DNA of 64,000 nucleotides from Sinomicrobium kalidii (GTDB lineage: Bacteria > Bacteroidota > Bacteroidia > Flavobacteriales > Flavobacteriaceae), in contig NZ_CP089211.1 of assembly GCF_021183825.1 (NCBI RefSeq), positions 2,790,001-2,854,000 on the forward strand, given 5' to 3'. Position 1 is the first letter of the stretch, and the number at the start of each line of letters is the position of its first letter. Position numbers and translations under genes: made by a program. This document shows positions 42,192 to 52,558 of this stretch, one piece after another. The notes beneath the pieces were generated by a model. That model was not told where the DNA came from and ran no database searches. It was given only the letters and a program-made list of their open reading frames with translations.

Positions 42192-44012
42192 ATGTCAGCA
42201 ACAGCAACAGCACACGCGGGGGATCACGCGCACGATCACGGGCATCATCATAAAGAGACATTTATATCCAAGTACGTTTTCAGTTTTGACCATAAAATGA
42301 TCGCCAAGCAATACCTTATTACAGGGTTGTTTATGGGGATTATAGGTATTCTGATGTCTTTATTGTTCCGTATCCAACTGGCATGGCCCGAGCAATCTTT
42401 CGGAATATTCGAGGTGTTGCTGGGGAAATGGGCCCCTGAAGGGGTTATGGATCCGAATATCTACCTGGCACTGGTCACCATGCACGGTACCATTATGGTA
42501 TTCTTCGTGTTGACCGCAGGGTTGAGCGGTACGTTCAGTAACCTCCTGATCCCATTGCAGATCGGAGCCAGGGATATGGCATCCGGGTTTCTGAACATGC
42601 TGTCGTTCTGGCTGTTCTTCGTATCCAGTGTGATAATGGTAGGTTCGATTTTCGTCGAAGCCGGTCCCGCAGCTGCCGGATGGACAATCTACCCTCCGCT
42701 GAGCGCATTGCCGCAGGCACAGGGAGGTTCCGGACTCGGAATGACCTTATGGCTGGTGTCAATGGCCATATTTATAGCCCAGTCGCTGTTGGGATCGCTG
42801 AACTATATCGTTACCGTATTGAACCTGAGGACCAAGGGGATGTCCATGACCAGGCTTCCGCTTACGATATGGGCGTTGTTCATCACCGCTATTATCGGGG
42901 TGGTATCTTTCCCCGTACTGCTTTCTGCTGCACTGTTGCTTATTTTTGACAGGAGTTTCGGCACCTCTTTCTTCCTCTCGGATATATTTGTGCAGGGTGA
43001 GGTATTGCACTATCAAGGAGGTTCGCCGGTATTATTTGAACACCTGTTCTGGTTCCTCGGTCACCCTGAAGTGTATATCGTGTTGTTACCCGCACTGGGA
43101 ATTACCTCGGAAATTATTGCCACCAATGCACGTAAACCCATATTCGGATACAGGGCGATGGTGGCGTCTATACTGGCCATTGCCTTCCTGTCTACCATTG
43201 TATGGGGGCACCATATGTTCGTTTCCGGGATGAACCCGTTCCTCGGTTCGGTATTTACTTTTACAACACTGCTTATTGCCATACCTTCGGCCGTAAAAGC
43301 ATTTAACTATATCACCACATTGTGGAAAGGGAATTTACAGATGAACCCTGCCATGTTGTTCTCCATAGGACTGGTGTCTACCTTTATTACAGGGGGGCTT
43401 ACCGGGATTATCCTCGGAGACAGTACGCTGGACATTAACGTTCACGATACTTATTTTGTGGTGGCACACTTCCACCTGGTGATGGGAATTTCGGCGATTT
43501 ACGGATTTCTTGCCGGAGTTTACCACTGGTTCCCCAAGATGTTCGGAAGGATGATGAACAAGAACCTGGGCTATGTGCATTTCTGGGTAACTGCCGTCTG
43601 TGCTTACGGGATTTTCTTCCCCATGCACTTTGTCGGCATGGCCGGACTGCCGAGACGTTATTACACCAATACCAATTTCCCCATATTCGATGACCTTATG
43701 GACATTAATGTGGTGATGACCGTATTTGCCCTGATAGCCGGAGCAGTACAGGTAGTATTCCTCTACAACTTCTTCTACAGCATATTCTATGGCGAGAAGG
43801 CCACGCAAAATCCGTGGAAGTCCAATACACTGGAATGGACCACACCGGTTAAGCACATTCATGGCAACTGGCCTGGAGAATTGCCGGAAGTACACCGCTG
43901 GGCCTATGATTACAGTAAGACCAGGGAAGACGGAGAGTACGTGATTCCCGGGCAGGATTTTGTACCTCAAACGGTACCTTTACAGGAGAACGAAGAGGAG
44001 CTGAACCATTAG
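42192..44012 (+). CDS. ctaD: Cytochrome c oxidase subunit I
   Basis: A 606-residue haem-copper oxidase core with 12 helices. The haem and copper ligands are visible: TMHGTIMVFF, WFLGHPEVYIVLLP with the A1-type HPEVY motif, WGHHMFVSGMNP, and DTYFVVAHFHLVMG. The N-terminus is a His-rich tail (HAGDHAHDHGHHHKET). It reduces oxygen to water and pumps protons. No subunit III or assembly gene follows before the terminator, so those lie elsewhere. Confidence 0.96.
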   Translation: MSATATAHAGDHAHDHGHHHKETFISKYVFSFDHKMIAKQYLITGLFMGIIGILMSLLFRIQLAWPEQSFGIFEVLLGKWAPEGVMDPNIYLALVTMHGTIMVFFVLTAGLSGTFSNLLIPLQIGARDMASGFLNMLSFWLFFVSSVIMVGSIFVEAGPAAAGWTIYPPLSALPQAQGGSGLGMTLWLVSMAIFIAQSLLGSLNYIVTVLNLRTKGMSMTRLPLTIWALFITAIIGVVSFPVLLSAALLLIFDRSFGTSFFLSDIFVQGEVLHYQGGSPVLFEHLFWFLGHPEVYIVLLPALGITSEIIATNARKPIFGYRAMVASILAIAFLSTIVWGHHMFVSGMNPFLGSVFTFTTLLIAIPSAVKAFNYITTLWKGNLQMNPAMLFSIGLVSTFITGGLTGIILGDSTLDINVHDTYFVVAHFHLVMGISAIYGFLAGVYHWFPKMFGRMMNKNLGYVHFWVTAVCAYGIFFPMHFVGMAGLPRRYYTNTNFPIFDDLMDINVVMTVFALIAGAVQVVFLYNFFYSIFYGEKATQNPWKSNTLEWTTPVKHIHGNWPGELPEVHRWAYDYSKTREDGEYVIPGQDFVPQTVPLQENEEELNH

Positions 44013-44040
44013 GAATTAGAAAAGAAACAATATATAGTCA

Positions 44041-44068
44041 GGGGCCCGTATTACAGGGCCCTTTTTTA
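44041..44068 (+). terminator. Intrinsic terminator after ctaD
   Basis: GGGCCC repeated around an 8-base centre (GTATTACA), a self-complementary stem extended by flanking A/T, then TTTTTT. It also meets the convergent acyl-CoA oxidase-like gene end. Confidence 0.8.
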
Positions 44069-46333
44069 TTTTTTACTTATGGGAGCGGTCAAACAATGAT
44101 CGGGGATACCATATCCGTCAGCCAGCGCTGCTACATGGGGCCTTAATTCCGTGCAAAGCCGTTCCACCCGTTGACGTATAGCCTTAGACTTGGTATTGCT
44201 TATGTAATTGTGTTCCAGGTACCATGCTGCGCTGTCCTGTAAATGGGATAAAGCATATAAAGCACCCAGTTTACGGAAAAGGAACTGTAACCTATCGTTT
44301 TCCATGTCTTTTACAAATGCGGAGAATATTTCATAGGAAAGCATAATACCATAAGCCTTGCCCAGGGTTATCAGGTGGGTCTGTACTTTCTGGGAGACCT
44401 GTTGCGGGGGGATGCCCTTCTTCAGGTAATTCCGTATCCTGGAAGCGGCGGTAAAGGTGAGCCGCCGTGTCCGGTACCGGAAGGCCTCCAGATGAAAGTC
44501 CGGGTCGAAAAGGTGCTCTTTGTCCGTATTGTTGGTGAACAGAGGGTTGAAGGTGGTCAGCCTGTCACTTAGCTGTGCGCCCAGCAACTTCAGTATATCC
44601 CCGAAATTATCGCTGTTGAATTCCGATTTGAAATCTGTCAGTACCCCTTTGGCGGCAAGTTGTAACAGCACGGTGTTGTCGCCTTCAAAAGTCGTAAAGA
44701 TATCCACATCGTTTTTAAGGTCACCTATCCTGTTTTCCAGTAAATACCCTTTTCCGCCACAGGCCTCGCGGCATTCCTGTATGGTAGTGTTAGAGAAATC
44801 GGTGATAAGGGCCTTCAGTGCGGCTACCTGGGTCTCGATTTTTCTTCTCGTATCTTCGGAGGAAGAAGTATATGACCGGATCATGTGATCCAGGGTAATG
44901 TGGTATACATAGGTTTGCGCTATGGGAGCAATAAGACGTAGCTGGTGGGACGGATAGTCCATGATCAGGTCTTCCTGTACCTTTTCCCCACTGTTAAATT
45001 GCCTCCTGTACAATGCGTATTTTACGGCAATGGACAGGCTCATTTTTGCCCCGCTCAGTGCGCCTTTGGCCACACATATCCTGCCCCCGACCAAAGTACC
45101 CAGCATGGTAAAGAAGCGTTTGTTCGGGTTGGTGATATCCGATTTGTAGTTGCCGTTTTCATCAATGCTGCCAAAGCGGTCCAGGAGATTTTCACGGGGA
45201 ACGCTAACGTTTTTAAACCATATTTTACCGTTGTCCACACCGTTCAGCCCGAGTTTGTAGCCGTTGTCTTCAATTTTCACGCCCGGCATCAGGTTGCCGT
45301 TTTCATCCCTAACCCTGACAAGAATGGCGTGTACACCTTCGTTGGTTCCGTTTACGATAAGCTGGGCAAATACGGTGGCCATTTGAGCGTGCAGCGCATT
45401 ACCTATATATTCTTTGTTATCGTTTTTCCCCGGAGTATCAATAACGATGGTAGCTGTTTCCTTTACGTAGGTGGCTGTCGTTTTTATTCCCCTTACATTG
45501 GAGCCGTGTCCGGTCTCGGTCATGGCAAAACATCCGAGGACGGTGGTTTCGCCGGTAGCTTTCAGCCACTGGTCGTGGTGCTTTTTGGTGCCCAGGTTCT
45601 GAATACTCCCGCCGAACAGGCCGAACTGTACCCCGAATTTTATGGTGAGGCTCCCGTCTACAAACATCAGGTTCTCAAAAATGCCTGCATAGGCCGGCAT
45701 GTTCCCTATACCTCCGTATTCCTTGTCATATGCCATGGCTCCGTAGCCCTTTCCGGCGAGTAATTTTACCTGTTCCAGGACATGTGCACGGAATGCATTC
45801 TTATCCCTGGTAATCTTCCACTGAAACAAGGGATGTGACAGAAGTTCCCGGAACTCATCAATATACGGGGCATGTTCCCCTTTTAAAACAAGATCAAGCA
45901 GTCCGGGATCGTAAAAATCGGCTTTTGAGGCCTTATTGGTTTTCACCTCAAACAGATGGCGATAGTGATTGGGCTGTATCCCCAGGTTGATCTCTATGAA
46001 TTTAAGGTTCTCGTCCGGTGTTTCCACATCACCTTTTTCTCCCGATGACAGTTGCTGGCTAAAAGCGGTCAGGGGATAATTGTCGCTTTCCACGAGTTTC
46101 ACTCCCGAGTTGTCTATAAAGTCCTTCCAGGAAGTGATAATCTCATCAGGCGGAGGGTTTTTGGGCTGAAGCCAGGAACTGATACGGTTTTTTTCCTCGA
46201 CGGTAAGCGTGTCGCTCTCAACAGCTTTTTTAAATACCGATATTTCCGAGGCCGATAGCAGGTCATCGGCCCAGACTACGTAAAGGAACGGGATATATTT
46301 AACAATGTTCGGGGAGTATTTTTTTGTATCCAT
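44066..46333 (-). CDS. Acyl-CoA oxidase/dehydrogenase-like flavoprotein
   Basis: A 755-residue protein about twice the length of ordinary acyl-CoA dehydrogenases. The flavin-binding middle shows FAMTETGHGSNVRGIKTTATY and the C-terminal dehydrogenase helices QECREACGGKGYLLENRIGD, with the catalytic Glu likely in ATFEGDN/TTFEGDNTVLLQL. The N-terminal 100 residues and the C-terminal oxidase-like helical domain (TRRLTFTAASRIRNYLKK) match acyl-CoA oxidases. It should oxidise fatty acyl-CoA using FAD, the electron acceptor being oxygen or ETF. The ATG giving MDTKKYSP was preferred over a GTG five codons upstream. Confidence 0.85.
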   Translation of the reverse strand: MDTKKYSPNIVKYIPFLYVVWADDLLSASEISVFKKAVESDTLTVEEKNRISSWLQPKNPPPDEIITSWKDFIDNSGVKLVESDNYPLTAFSQQLSSGEKGDVETPDENLKFIEINLGIQPNHYRHLFEVKTNKASKADFYDPGLLDLVLKGEHAPYIDEFRELLSHPLFQWKITRDKNAFRAHVLEQVKLLAGKGYGAMAYDKEYGGIGNMPAYAGIFENLMFVDGSLTIKFGVQFGLFGGSIQNLGTKKHHDQWLKATGETTVLGCFAMTETGHGSNVRGIKTTATYVKETATIVIDTPGKNDNKEYIGNALHAQMATVFAQLIVNGTNEGVHAILVRVRDENGNLMPGVKIEDNGYKLGLNGVDNGKIWFKNVSVPRENLLDRFGSIDENGNYKSDITNPNKRFFTMLGTLVGGRICVAKGALSGAKMSLSIAVKYALYRRQFNSGEKVQEDLIMDYPSHQLRLIAPIAQTYVYHITLDHMIRSYTSSSEDTRRKIETQVAALKALITDFSNTTIQECREACGGKGYLLENRIGDLKNDVDIFTTFEGDNTVLLQLAAKGVLTDFKSEFNSDNFGDILKLLGAQLSDRLTTFNPLFTNNTDKEHLFDPDFHLEAFRYRTRRLTFTAASRIRNYLKKGIPPQQVSQKVQTHLITLGKAYGIMLSYEIFSAFVKDMENDRLQFLFRKLGALYALSHLQDSAAWYLEHNYISNTKSKAIRQRVERLCTELRPHVAALADGYGIPDHCLTAPISKK

Positions 46334-46457
46334 AAATTTGCGGGTCACCTTATAATTATGTACCGGGAAGTTACGATTTTTATTACAAAGAGTAAGGCTT
46401 CCCGTTGTTATGAATTAATTTAGACCAGGAGATAAATTTATTATACTTCTTTTCTGC

Positions 46458-46465
46458 TATCTTTG
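46458..46465 (+). promoter_or_regulatory. Putative -7 element for ruvB
   Basis: TATCTTTG fits TAnnTTTG and lies only 6 bases upstream of the ruvB ATG (46472). Transcription would then start at or next to the ATG, implying a leaderless message, or the true start lies further in. Confidence 0.4.
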
Positions 46466-46471
46466 CCGTAT

Positions 46472-47494
46472 ATGAACGAGTATCTTGACCCGACAGGCGA
46501 ACATTTCTCCCCGGAAGAGATCGATATAGAAAAAACGCTCCGGCCGCTTTCTTTCGATGATTTTTCCGGGCAGGAACAGGTTTTGGAGAACCTCAGGGTT
46601 TTTGTCAAGGCGGCCAACCTGCGTGGAGAAGCCCTCGATCATACCCTGTTTCACGGTCCGCCGGGACTGGGAAAAACCACGCTTGCCCATATACTGGCCA
46701 ATGAACTTGGTGTGGGAATAAAGATCACATCCGGCCCCGTACTGGATAAACCCGGCGACCTGGCCGGGTTGTTGACCAACCTGGAGGAAAGGGATGTGCT
46801 TTTTATCGATGAGATACATCGTTTGAGCCCGGTGATCGAGGAATACCTTTACTCCGCCATGGAGGACTACAAAATCGATATTATGATAGAAAGCGGGCCC
46901 AATGCGCGGACCGTACAGATCAATCTGAACCCGTTTACCCTGATCGGGGCTACTACCCGATCTGGTCTGCTCACATCCCCTATGCGTGCCCGTTTCGGTA
47001 TTTCCAGCAGGTTGCAATATTACACTACGGAATTACTGTCCACCATAGTGGAGCGAAGTGCCCAAATACTCAAGGTGCCCATTACTATGGAAGCCGCCAT
47101 TGAGATTGCAGGGAGAAGCCGGGGCACCCCCCGTATAGCCAATGCCCTTTTGCGAAGGGTACGGGATTTTGCACAGATAAAAGGTGATGGGAATATTGAT
47201 ATAAAAATAGCCCGTTTCGGACTGGAAGCATTGCATGTAGATGCCCATGGCCTGGACGAAATGGACAACAAGATACTTTCTACTATTATCGACAAATTCA
47301 AGGGCGGCCCGGTGGGAATTACCACACTGGCCACTGCCGTATCCGAAAGTGCCGAAACCATAGAAGAAGTATATGAACCTTTTCTGATACAGCAGGGATT
47401 TATAGTAAGGACTCCACGCGGAAGGGAAGTGACAGAACTGGCATATAAACACCTCGGAAAGATCAAGGGCGGTACACAGGGCGGATTGTTTTGA
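46472..47494 (+). CDS. ruvB: Holliday junction branch migration helicase RuvB
   Basis: A 340-residue AAA+ motor. Walker [10 protein letters not shown], Walker [13 protein letters not shown], sensor and arginine-finger region [18 protein letters not shown], and the winged-helix end ([29 protein letters not shown]) are present. It drives branch migration with RuvA in recombinational repair. The ATG giving [12 protein letters not shown] was chosen over a TTG three codons earlier. It leads a ruvB-P450-queG run with 49 and -4 base spacing. Confidence 0.96.
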   Translation: MNEYLDPTGEHFSPEEIDIEKTLRPLSFDDFSGQEQVLENLRVFVKAANLRGEALDHTLFHGPPGLGKTTLAHILANELGVGIKITSGPVLDKPGDLAGLLTNLEERDVLFIDEIHRLSPVIEEYLYSAMEDYKIDIMIESGPNARTVQINLNPFTLIGATTRSGLLTSPMRARFGISSRLQYYTTELLSTIVERSAQILKVPITMEAAIEIAGRSRGTPRIANALLRRVRDFAQIKGDGNIDIKIARFGLEALHVDAHGLDEMDNKILSTIIDKFKGGPVGITTLATAVSESAETIEEVYEPFLIQQGFIVRTPRGREVTELAYKHLGKIKGGTQGGLF

Positions 47495-47543
47495 TAAATG
47501 GTTGTTATCCGGAACAGCTTTCGGGGTTTCATTAAGATAAACA

Positions 47544-48875
47544 ATGGCAAATTATAAATACCCAAATAAGGCTTCCTTTTTCAAATTTGTTTTTCACGCT
47601 TCACAGATTGCCAGAAATCCCATTCCGTTTCATAAGATGATGTTCGGGGAATATGGTGATACACTGTCCATCCGGCGATTTTTTGCTCCTCCCGTTATTC
47701 TCACGAGAGATGCCGGAATTGCCCGGCATACCCTTCAGAAGTATCACAGGCGGTACAGCAAATCAAAACTTCAGACCAGGTTTTTGTCAAGATATATCGG
47801 TAACGGATTGCTTACATCAACCGGAGATTACTGGTTACAACAGCGCCGCCTGATCCAGCCCGGATTTCACAGGGAGAAAATACGCAATCTGATAGGAATT
47901 ATCAACAAGACCATTGACGGCCAGGTACAAGCGTTTGAAACAGGTGTTTTTCAGGAGCTATACCCGTTAATGAACACACTGGCCTTTGAAGTGGTTTCCA
48001 AATCCCTGTTCAATTATGCGGCAAGCCCGGAGGTGCTGAAACGTCTCCAGGTGATCATTGAGACCCTTCAGAAATTCACCGTAAGGGAAATGCGGCAACC
48101 CTACAAGCGATTCTGGTACAACATAAACGGTGAAGTAAAACACCATTTAGAATTGACAAGGGAAAGCAGGGCCATTATCAATACCATTATTGAAGAACGG
48201 AAAGCTTCAAAAGACAGGCATGACGACCTGTTAGACATGCTTTTGAATGCCGGTTATGAAGATGGCACAAAAATGAACAATGCCCAATTGATCGACGAAA
48301 TCCTTATCCTTTTCGTAGCCGGACATGAAACCACGGCCAGTGCATTGACATTCACGTTGTTTCTCCTGGCCAACCATCCCGGCGAATTGAGGAAGGCCCG
48401 TGCAGAGAGTCTTGCATTGAAAAACGGGGAAGAGGCACTCGAAACACTCCCCCGGATGGAGCATATAAAACGGTGTATTGAAGAAAGCATGCGCCTGTAT
48501 CCACCGGTCTGGGTCATGGACCGTATTTCGACGAAGGACGATACGATAGGGGAATACAGCATAAAGGGCGGAACACTGTTCGGCATCTCAATATTTGAAA
48601 TGCACCGCAACCCGAAATATTGGGAACAACCCGAAACCTTTGATCCCGACCGGTTCCTGAGTGATGACAGTAAAAGGAACGGGGCCTATATGCCTTTCGG
48701 AGCGGGCCCGCGTTTGTGTATCGGCAATAATTTTGCCATGTATGAGATGATGTTGGCGGTGAATGCCATAATCCATACCTTTGACCTTGAAACCTGTACT
48801 ACAGAGGTAAAACTCAACCCGTTGATTACCCTGAAACCTGCCAATGTCGAATTGAAATTTACTAAGCGAGCGTGA
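47544..48875 (+). CDS. Cytochrome P450
   Basis: A 443-residue soluble-type P450. The heme-binding [10 protein letters not shown] (Cys 392), the I-helix [11 protein letters not shown] (about 258-268) with the acid-alcohol pair, and the K-helix ESMR motif (Glu 314, Arg 317) are intact. The substrate is unknown. Co-transcription with ruvB and overlap with queG (GTGA) suggest a conserved operon rather than a natural-product cluster, although a terpene synthase gene lies 1.1 kb further on the opposite strand. Confidence 0.93.
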   Translation: MANYKYPNKASFFKFVFHASQIARNPIPFHKMMFGEYGDTLSIRRFFAPPVILTRDAGIARHTLQKYHRRYSKSKLQTRFLSRYIGNGLLTSTGDYWLQQRRLIQPGFHREKIRNLIGIINKTIDGQVQAFETGVFQELYPLMNTLAFEVVSKSLFNYAASPEVLKRLQVIIETLQKFTVREMRQPYKRFWYNINGEVKHHLELTRESRAIINTIIEERKASKDRHDDLLDMLLNAGYEDGTKMNNAQLIDEILILFVAGHETTASALTFTLFLLANHPGELRKARAESLALKNGEEALETLPRMEHIKRCIEESMRLYPPVWVMDRISTKDDTIGEYSIKGGTLFGISIFEMHRNPKYWEQPETFDPDRFLSDDSKRNGAYMPFGAGPRLCIGNNFAMYEMMLAVNAIIHTFDLETCTTEVKLNPLITLKPANVELKFTKRA

Positions 48876-49819
48876 TAGACAAGAGATCCGGATATACCGA
48901 ACTTATAAAAACCGAGGCCAGACGCCTGGGGTTTATGTCCTGTGGGGTATCTAAGGCCGAGTTTCTGGAAGAGGAAGCGCCCCGCCTGGAACGGTGGCTC
49001 AACGAGAACATGCACGGCGAAATGAGCTACATGGAAAATTATTTCGACAAACGGCTCGACCCACGGTTGCTGGTGGATGGAGCGAAGAGTGTGATATCCC
49101 TGACACTGAACTACTTTCCGGAAGAAACACAGAAAGATACGGAAAGCCCCAAGATTTCCAAGTATGCCTATGGCAGGGATTATCACTTTGTTATAAAAGA
49201 TAAATTAAAACGGTTACTGCATTTTATCGGTGAAGAAATAGGAGAAGTGGGCGGCCGTGCATTTGTGGATTCCGCACCGGTACTGGACCGTGCCTGGGCC
49301 ACCCGGAGCGGGTTGGGATGGATAGGCAAGAACAGCAACCTGATCTCCAAAAAAACGGGTTCTTTCTTTTTCATTGCCGAACTCATAGTTGATCTGGAAC
49401 TGGAATACGACACTCCGGTGACTACAGATCATTGCGGCAGTTGCACCGCTTGCATAGATGCCTGTCCCACTCAGGCCATTGTAGAACCCATGGTTGTGGA
49501 CGGGAGCAAGTGTATTTCCTATTTCACCATAGAGCTGAAAGACAATATTCCGAACGAATTTGAAGGCAAGTTCGACGACTGGATGTTTGGTTGTGATGTA
49601 TGCCAGGACGTGTGCCCGTGGAATCGTTTTTCCAAACCGCATAACGAACCGCTCTTTGATCCGCATCCCGACCTGCTGAAAATGAACAAAAAAGACTGGG
49701 AAGAGATCACTGAAGACGTATTCCGTGAAATTTTCCGGAAATCGGCCGTAAAACGGACTAAATTTGAAGGGTTAAAACGCAATATCGAGTTTCTGAAAGA
49801 AAAACGGGGCATTCACTGA
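48872..49819 (+). CDS. queG: Epoxyqueuosine reductase
   Basis: A 315-residue iron-sulfur, cobalamin-dependent enzyme that reduces epoxyqueuosine to queuosine in tRNA. The N-terminal reductase domain has [16 protein letters not shown] and [23 protein letters not shown]. Two [4Fe-4S] clusters are shown by [12 protein letters not shown] plus a later Cys, and [10 protein letters not shown]. Length and motif order fit QueG. The GTG start overlaps the P450 stop by 4 bases. Confidence 0.94.
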   Translation: MIDKRSGYTELIKTEARRLGFMSCGVSKAEFLEEEAPRLERWLNENMHGEMSYMENYFDKRLDPRLLVDGAKSVISLTLNYFPEETQKDTESPKISKYAYGRDYHFVIKDKLKRLLHFIGEEIGEVGGRAFVDSAPVLDRAWATRSGLGWIGKNSNLISKKTGSFFFIAELIVDLELEYDTPVTTDHCGSCTACIDACPTQAIVEPMVVDGSKCISYFTIELKDNIPNEFEGKFDDWMFGCDVCQDVCPWNRFSKPHNEPLFDPHPDLLKMNKKDWEEITEDVFREIFRKSAVKRTKFEGLKRNIEFLKEKRGIH

Positions 49820-49982
49820 TCGGGGTTCCTCTACGGGTATTTGTAACAGTGGTCCCGTAGGTAATAGGATCGTCAAATCCCAGGCATTTTCGGGTTGAAA
49901 GTTGCAAGATATATTTCAGACTGATACATCGTAAATCGTATATCCTGTGTCCTGCAATCTTACGTCTTAATCTTTCGGTTTC

Positions 49983-50966
49983 TCATTCACTATAAGAAAA
50001 TGTATAGCGTGTAGTTTCTTTTTCGCTCCAATCAATATTGCCTTTTACAAAATAAATAAGAGCATCGATATAGCGGAACACTTCTTCGTCAATAGTCGCT
50101 TCGAAAACAGGGAGATTAGAAGATAACGAGATGAACTCCCGTGCCTGCTCATCGTGAAATTCCGCGGCCTTTAAAACAGCTTCTTCAAATGTAAGATTAT
50201 GCATTTTCTGCATTATATAGACGAGATTGTGTTTGTCATCCGTATTGTTCTGAGCTATTTCTTTATTTAAAGAAAACATATCGTTTGCGAAACTGACAAG
50301 GTTCCTGGAAAGTTCGAGCAATCTTCGTAGGGTAGGGTGCTGCATAATTTCTTCCGGCAGGTTGATATTTGCCGCGACTTCTGACATATCGGTCGCCAAG
50401 TTTGTCCCTGCAAAAAAGGGACGGTACCTCAAATATTCCTCTAAAGTGGGGCAATACCCCTTTCCCACATTTTTTAATTCCCAAACCGCGGCATTAAAGG
50501 TATCGGCAAAACTTTGTATAAAATTGTCATGCCACTGTTTTTTACCAAAATCATATAGGCGCATCGAACAATCTGCCAATGCGGTGAATATCTCTTTACC
50601 CGGTTCCGGCGGAATCTCCTTACGACCATTCATTACAGCGACCCCGGTAGCTATGAATGCTTCCAGTGCCTGTGTACCGTTTACACCTGCTACTTTGCGA
50701 TCCGCTTTTTTATCCAGGTCATCGTCTACTATAAACAGGAGCCCGCAAAAATCTGATATGGCAAATAAGACCTCCTTTTCTGCCGTGGGATACATACGAG
50801 CCGTCATATAGGCATAGCGCTGGCTCTCATATAGGTTATAAGTTGCCTTATCCGGTAATAAATTGTGCCGCAGAAGCCATTGTATAGTGTGTTCGTGGGC
50901 CTCTTTTGCATGAGGATTTATAAAAGACGGGAATGGCCAATAAAGCCTGGGAATAGCAATTTTCAT
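49983..50966 (-). CDS. Class I terpene synthase
   Basis: A 327-residue all-alpha terpene cyclase. The aspartate-rich motif is DDDLD (81-85). Arg 182 in YRPFFAGT lies 46 residues before the NSE triad NDMFSLNKE (Asn 228, Ser 232, Glu 236), the spacing expected for the pyrophosphate sensor, and a C-terminal Arg-Tyr pair is at 320-321. All active-site elements appear intact, so it should cyclise a prenyl diphosphate, probably farnesyl diphosphate; the product cannot be deduced. It is isolated, with no prenyltransferase nearby. The P450 upstream on the other strand is a possible but unproven partner. Confidence 0.92.
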   Translation of the reverse strand: MKIAIPRLYWPFPSFINPHAKEAHEHTIQWLLRHNLLPDKATYNLYESQRYAYMTARMYPTAEKEVLFAISDFCGLLFIVDDDLDKKADRKVAGVNGTQALEAFIATGVAVMNGRKEIPPEPGKEIFTALADCSMRLYDFGKKQWHDNFIQSFADTFNAAVWELKNVGKGYCPTLEEYLRYRPFFAGTNLATDMSEVAANINLPEEIMQHPTLRRLLELSRNLVSFANDMFSLNKEIAQNNTDDKHNLVYIMQKMHNLTFEEAVLKAAEFHDEQAREFISLSSNLPVFEATIDEEVFRYIDALIYFVKGNIDWSEKETTRYTFSYSE

Positions 50967-51315
50967 GGGGTAAAACGTTTAAAATACCTATAAACTTATA
51001 AAAATATTCTTACTTTATTGTTTTTTAAGGCAATAATTCAATAACGTTTTTAATCCCCAGAAATAAATATCAGATGCAGAAACATTGCGTATTGTAGCAT
51101 TGACCTTAACTACAGGTTTGTTTTTAATTCCTTCCGGAACACAAAGCTTCAATAAATAAGGTAGCGGAATTTTTTAGTACTAAGATGAAAGCCTATAGAA
51201 ATCAGTCCGGAAGAGTCAAAAACACAAAGTTTTATCTATATCGGTTAGCCGGTATTTTTACTTGGTTCATAACCTTTGAGTATAATCTCACAGATCATCG
51301 ACCCCTGAACACTGA
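50967..51315. other. Intergenic region without a supported gene
   Basis: AT-rich, 349 bases between the start of the terpene synthase gene and the stop of the LacI gene. I see no coding frame with family similarity, no tRNA and no strong hairpin; promoter elements for the terpene synthase are presumably at the left end but none match TAnnTTTG on the minus strand. Confidence 0.5.
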
Positions 51316-52335
51316 TCACCTGGTAGTCTCCCGAAGGATCAGGTGGGTTTGTAACTTGATCTCGAAAAACTCTATGGGTTGTTTCTTGTTTTTCCGGTCG
51401 ATCTCGTCGATGAGCAGTGAGGCAGATTCCTTGCCGATCTGTACGCTGGGCTGGTCTACCGTAGACAGGTGTGGTTTGATATAAGGAGTGACGAGCCAGT
51501 TGCTGAAGCCTATGATGGACACGTCGTCCGGTATAGCGATATTGGCATCGTTCAGGTATGAAATGGCACCGAGAGCAATGTGGTCGGTAATGCAAAAGAT
51601 ACCGTCGGTATCGGGATGAGCTTTCAACAGTTTTTCCGCATTTTCCCTTCCTTCGGCAATACTCAGGTCGTGACAGATATACACCAGGGAATCGTCCGGG
51701 GGTATACCGTGGTCTTCGAGTGCCTTCCGGTATCCCTTGAGGCGCGAATTGTAATTGCTCGGAAACTTCGGACCACCGAACAACGCTATTTTCCGGCATC
51801 CGGTCTTCACCAGGTGTTCCACGGCCTTATATGCCGCTTTTTCGTCGTCGATAATTACTTTGGAACAGTTTACCTGCCGGGTGATCTTGTCGAACAACAC
51901 GAGAGGAACGTGGTTTTTAACCACTTTGTGAAGGTGATCGTAACGATTGGTCTCATTGGCCAGTGACATGAGGATACCGTCCACCCGTTTTTCCAGGAGC
52001 AGGTCTACCTGTTTTTCTTCCGTGGTCATGGATTCATCTGAAAACAGTACAATAACCTGGTAGCCGTGGATATTGGCTTCGGAAATAATACCGTTAATGG
52101 TTTCCGCAAAAAACTGGTGGTCCACTTTCGGGAGGATGACCCCTATGGTCTTGGACTGGTTACTTCGCAGTGTTACTGCATGTATGTTAGGCTTGTAATT
52201 GAGCTTGTCTGCCAGCAGCTTTACGGCATGTTTGGTTTCGCTGCTTATATCCGGATAATCCTTCAGGGCTTTGGACACTGTGGTGACCGACACTCCGAGT
52301 ATGGAAGCTATATCTTTTAAAGTAACTTGACTCAT
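51316..52335 (-). CDS. LacI-family transcriptional regulator
   Basis: A 339-residue repressor-type protein. The N-terminal helix-turn-helix is VTLKDIASILGVSVTTVSKAL (about 4-24) with the hinge helix, followed by a periplasmic-binding-like sugar sensor domain (TIGVILPKVDHQFFAETING, DGIFCITDHIALGAISYL, VSIIGFSNWLVTPYIKPHLS). The ligand is likely a sugar. It has no adjacent sugar transport or hydrolase gene on its strand, so targets are unclear; the trehalose genes about 0.8 kb away are candidates only by position. Confidence 0.92.
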   Translation of the reverse strand: MSQVTLKDIASILGVSVTTVSKALKDYPDISSETKHAVKLLADKLNYKPNIHAVTLRSNQSKTIGVILPKVDHQFFAETINGIISEANIHGYQVIVLFSDESMTTEEKQVDLLLEKRVDGILMSLANETNRYDHLHKVVKNHVPLVLFDKITRQVNCSKVIIDDEKAAYKAVEHLVKTGCRKIALFGGPKFPSNYNSRLKGYRKALEDHGIPPDDSLVYICHDLSIAEGRENAEKLLKAHPDTDGIFCITDHIALGAISYLNDANIAIPDDVSIIGFSNWLVTPYIKPHLSTVDQPSVQIGKESASLLIDEIDRKNKKQPIEFFEIKLQTHLILRETTR

Positions 52336-52558
52336 AATATCTCTTTATTATAGAGAGGCTTTCTACACAAAAAAACTCTTACGGCATGTATAAGGAGCCA
52401 TTATACAAAAGAAACACATTTTTTTATATCTAAAAAATGGATATTCAATAAAATATATCTTCTGATATTCAAAAATTGTTATATTTTTATACTGATCGGG
52501 TTCGTTGTCAGACAGATAAAAAAATAATAGGCTAAAGCGACAGGAGGTAAAATATACT

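Noticed and set aside
32272..44012. Interpreting the multihaem cluster as a nitrite or tetrathionate reductase
   Set aside because: Gene order ActA-F followed by cox genes, the NrfD pair and the ActD DUF3341 protein fit alternative complex III far better.
44945..45763. A 272-codon plus-strand frame inside the acyl-CoA oxidase-like gene
   Set aside because: Antisense shadow of a clear flavoprotein gene; no ribosome-binding site or domain.
49831..49860. Terminator after queG (CTACGGG / CCCGTAG)
   Set aside because: The 7-base stem has a 16-base loop and no T run, so support is too weak.
47544..50966. A full terpenoid biosynthetic cluster
   Set aside because: No prenyl diphosphate synthase or further tailoring genes adjoin, and the P450 belongs to the ruvB-queG run.
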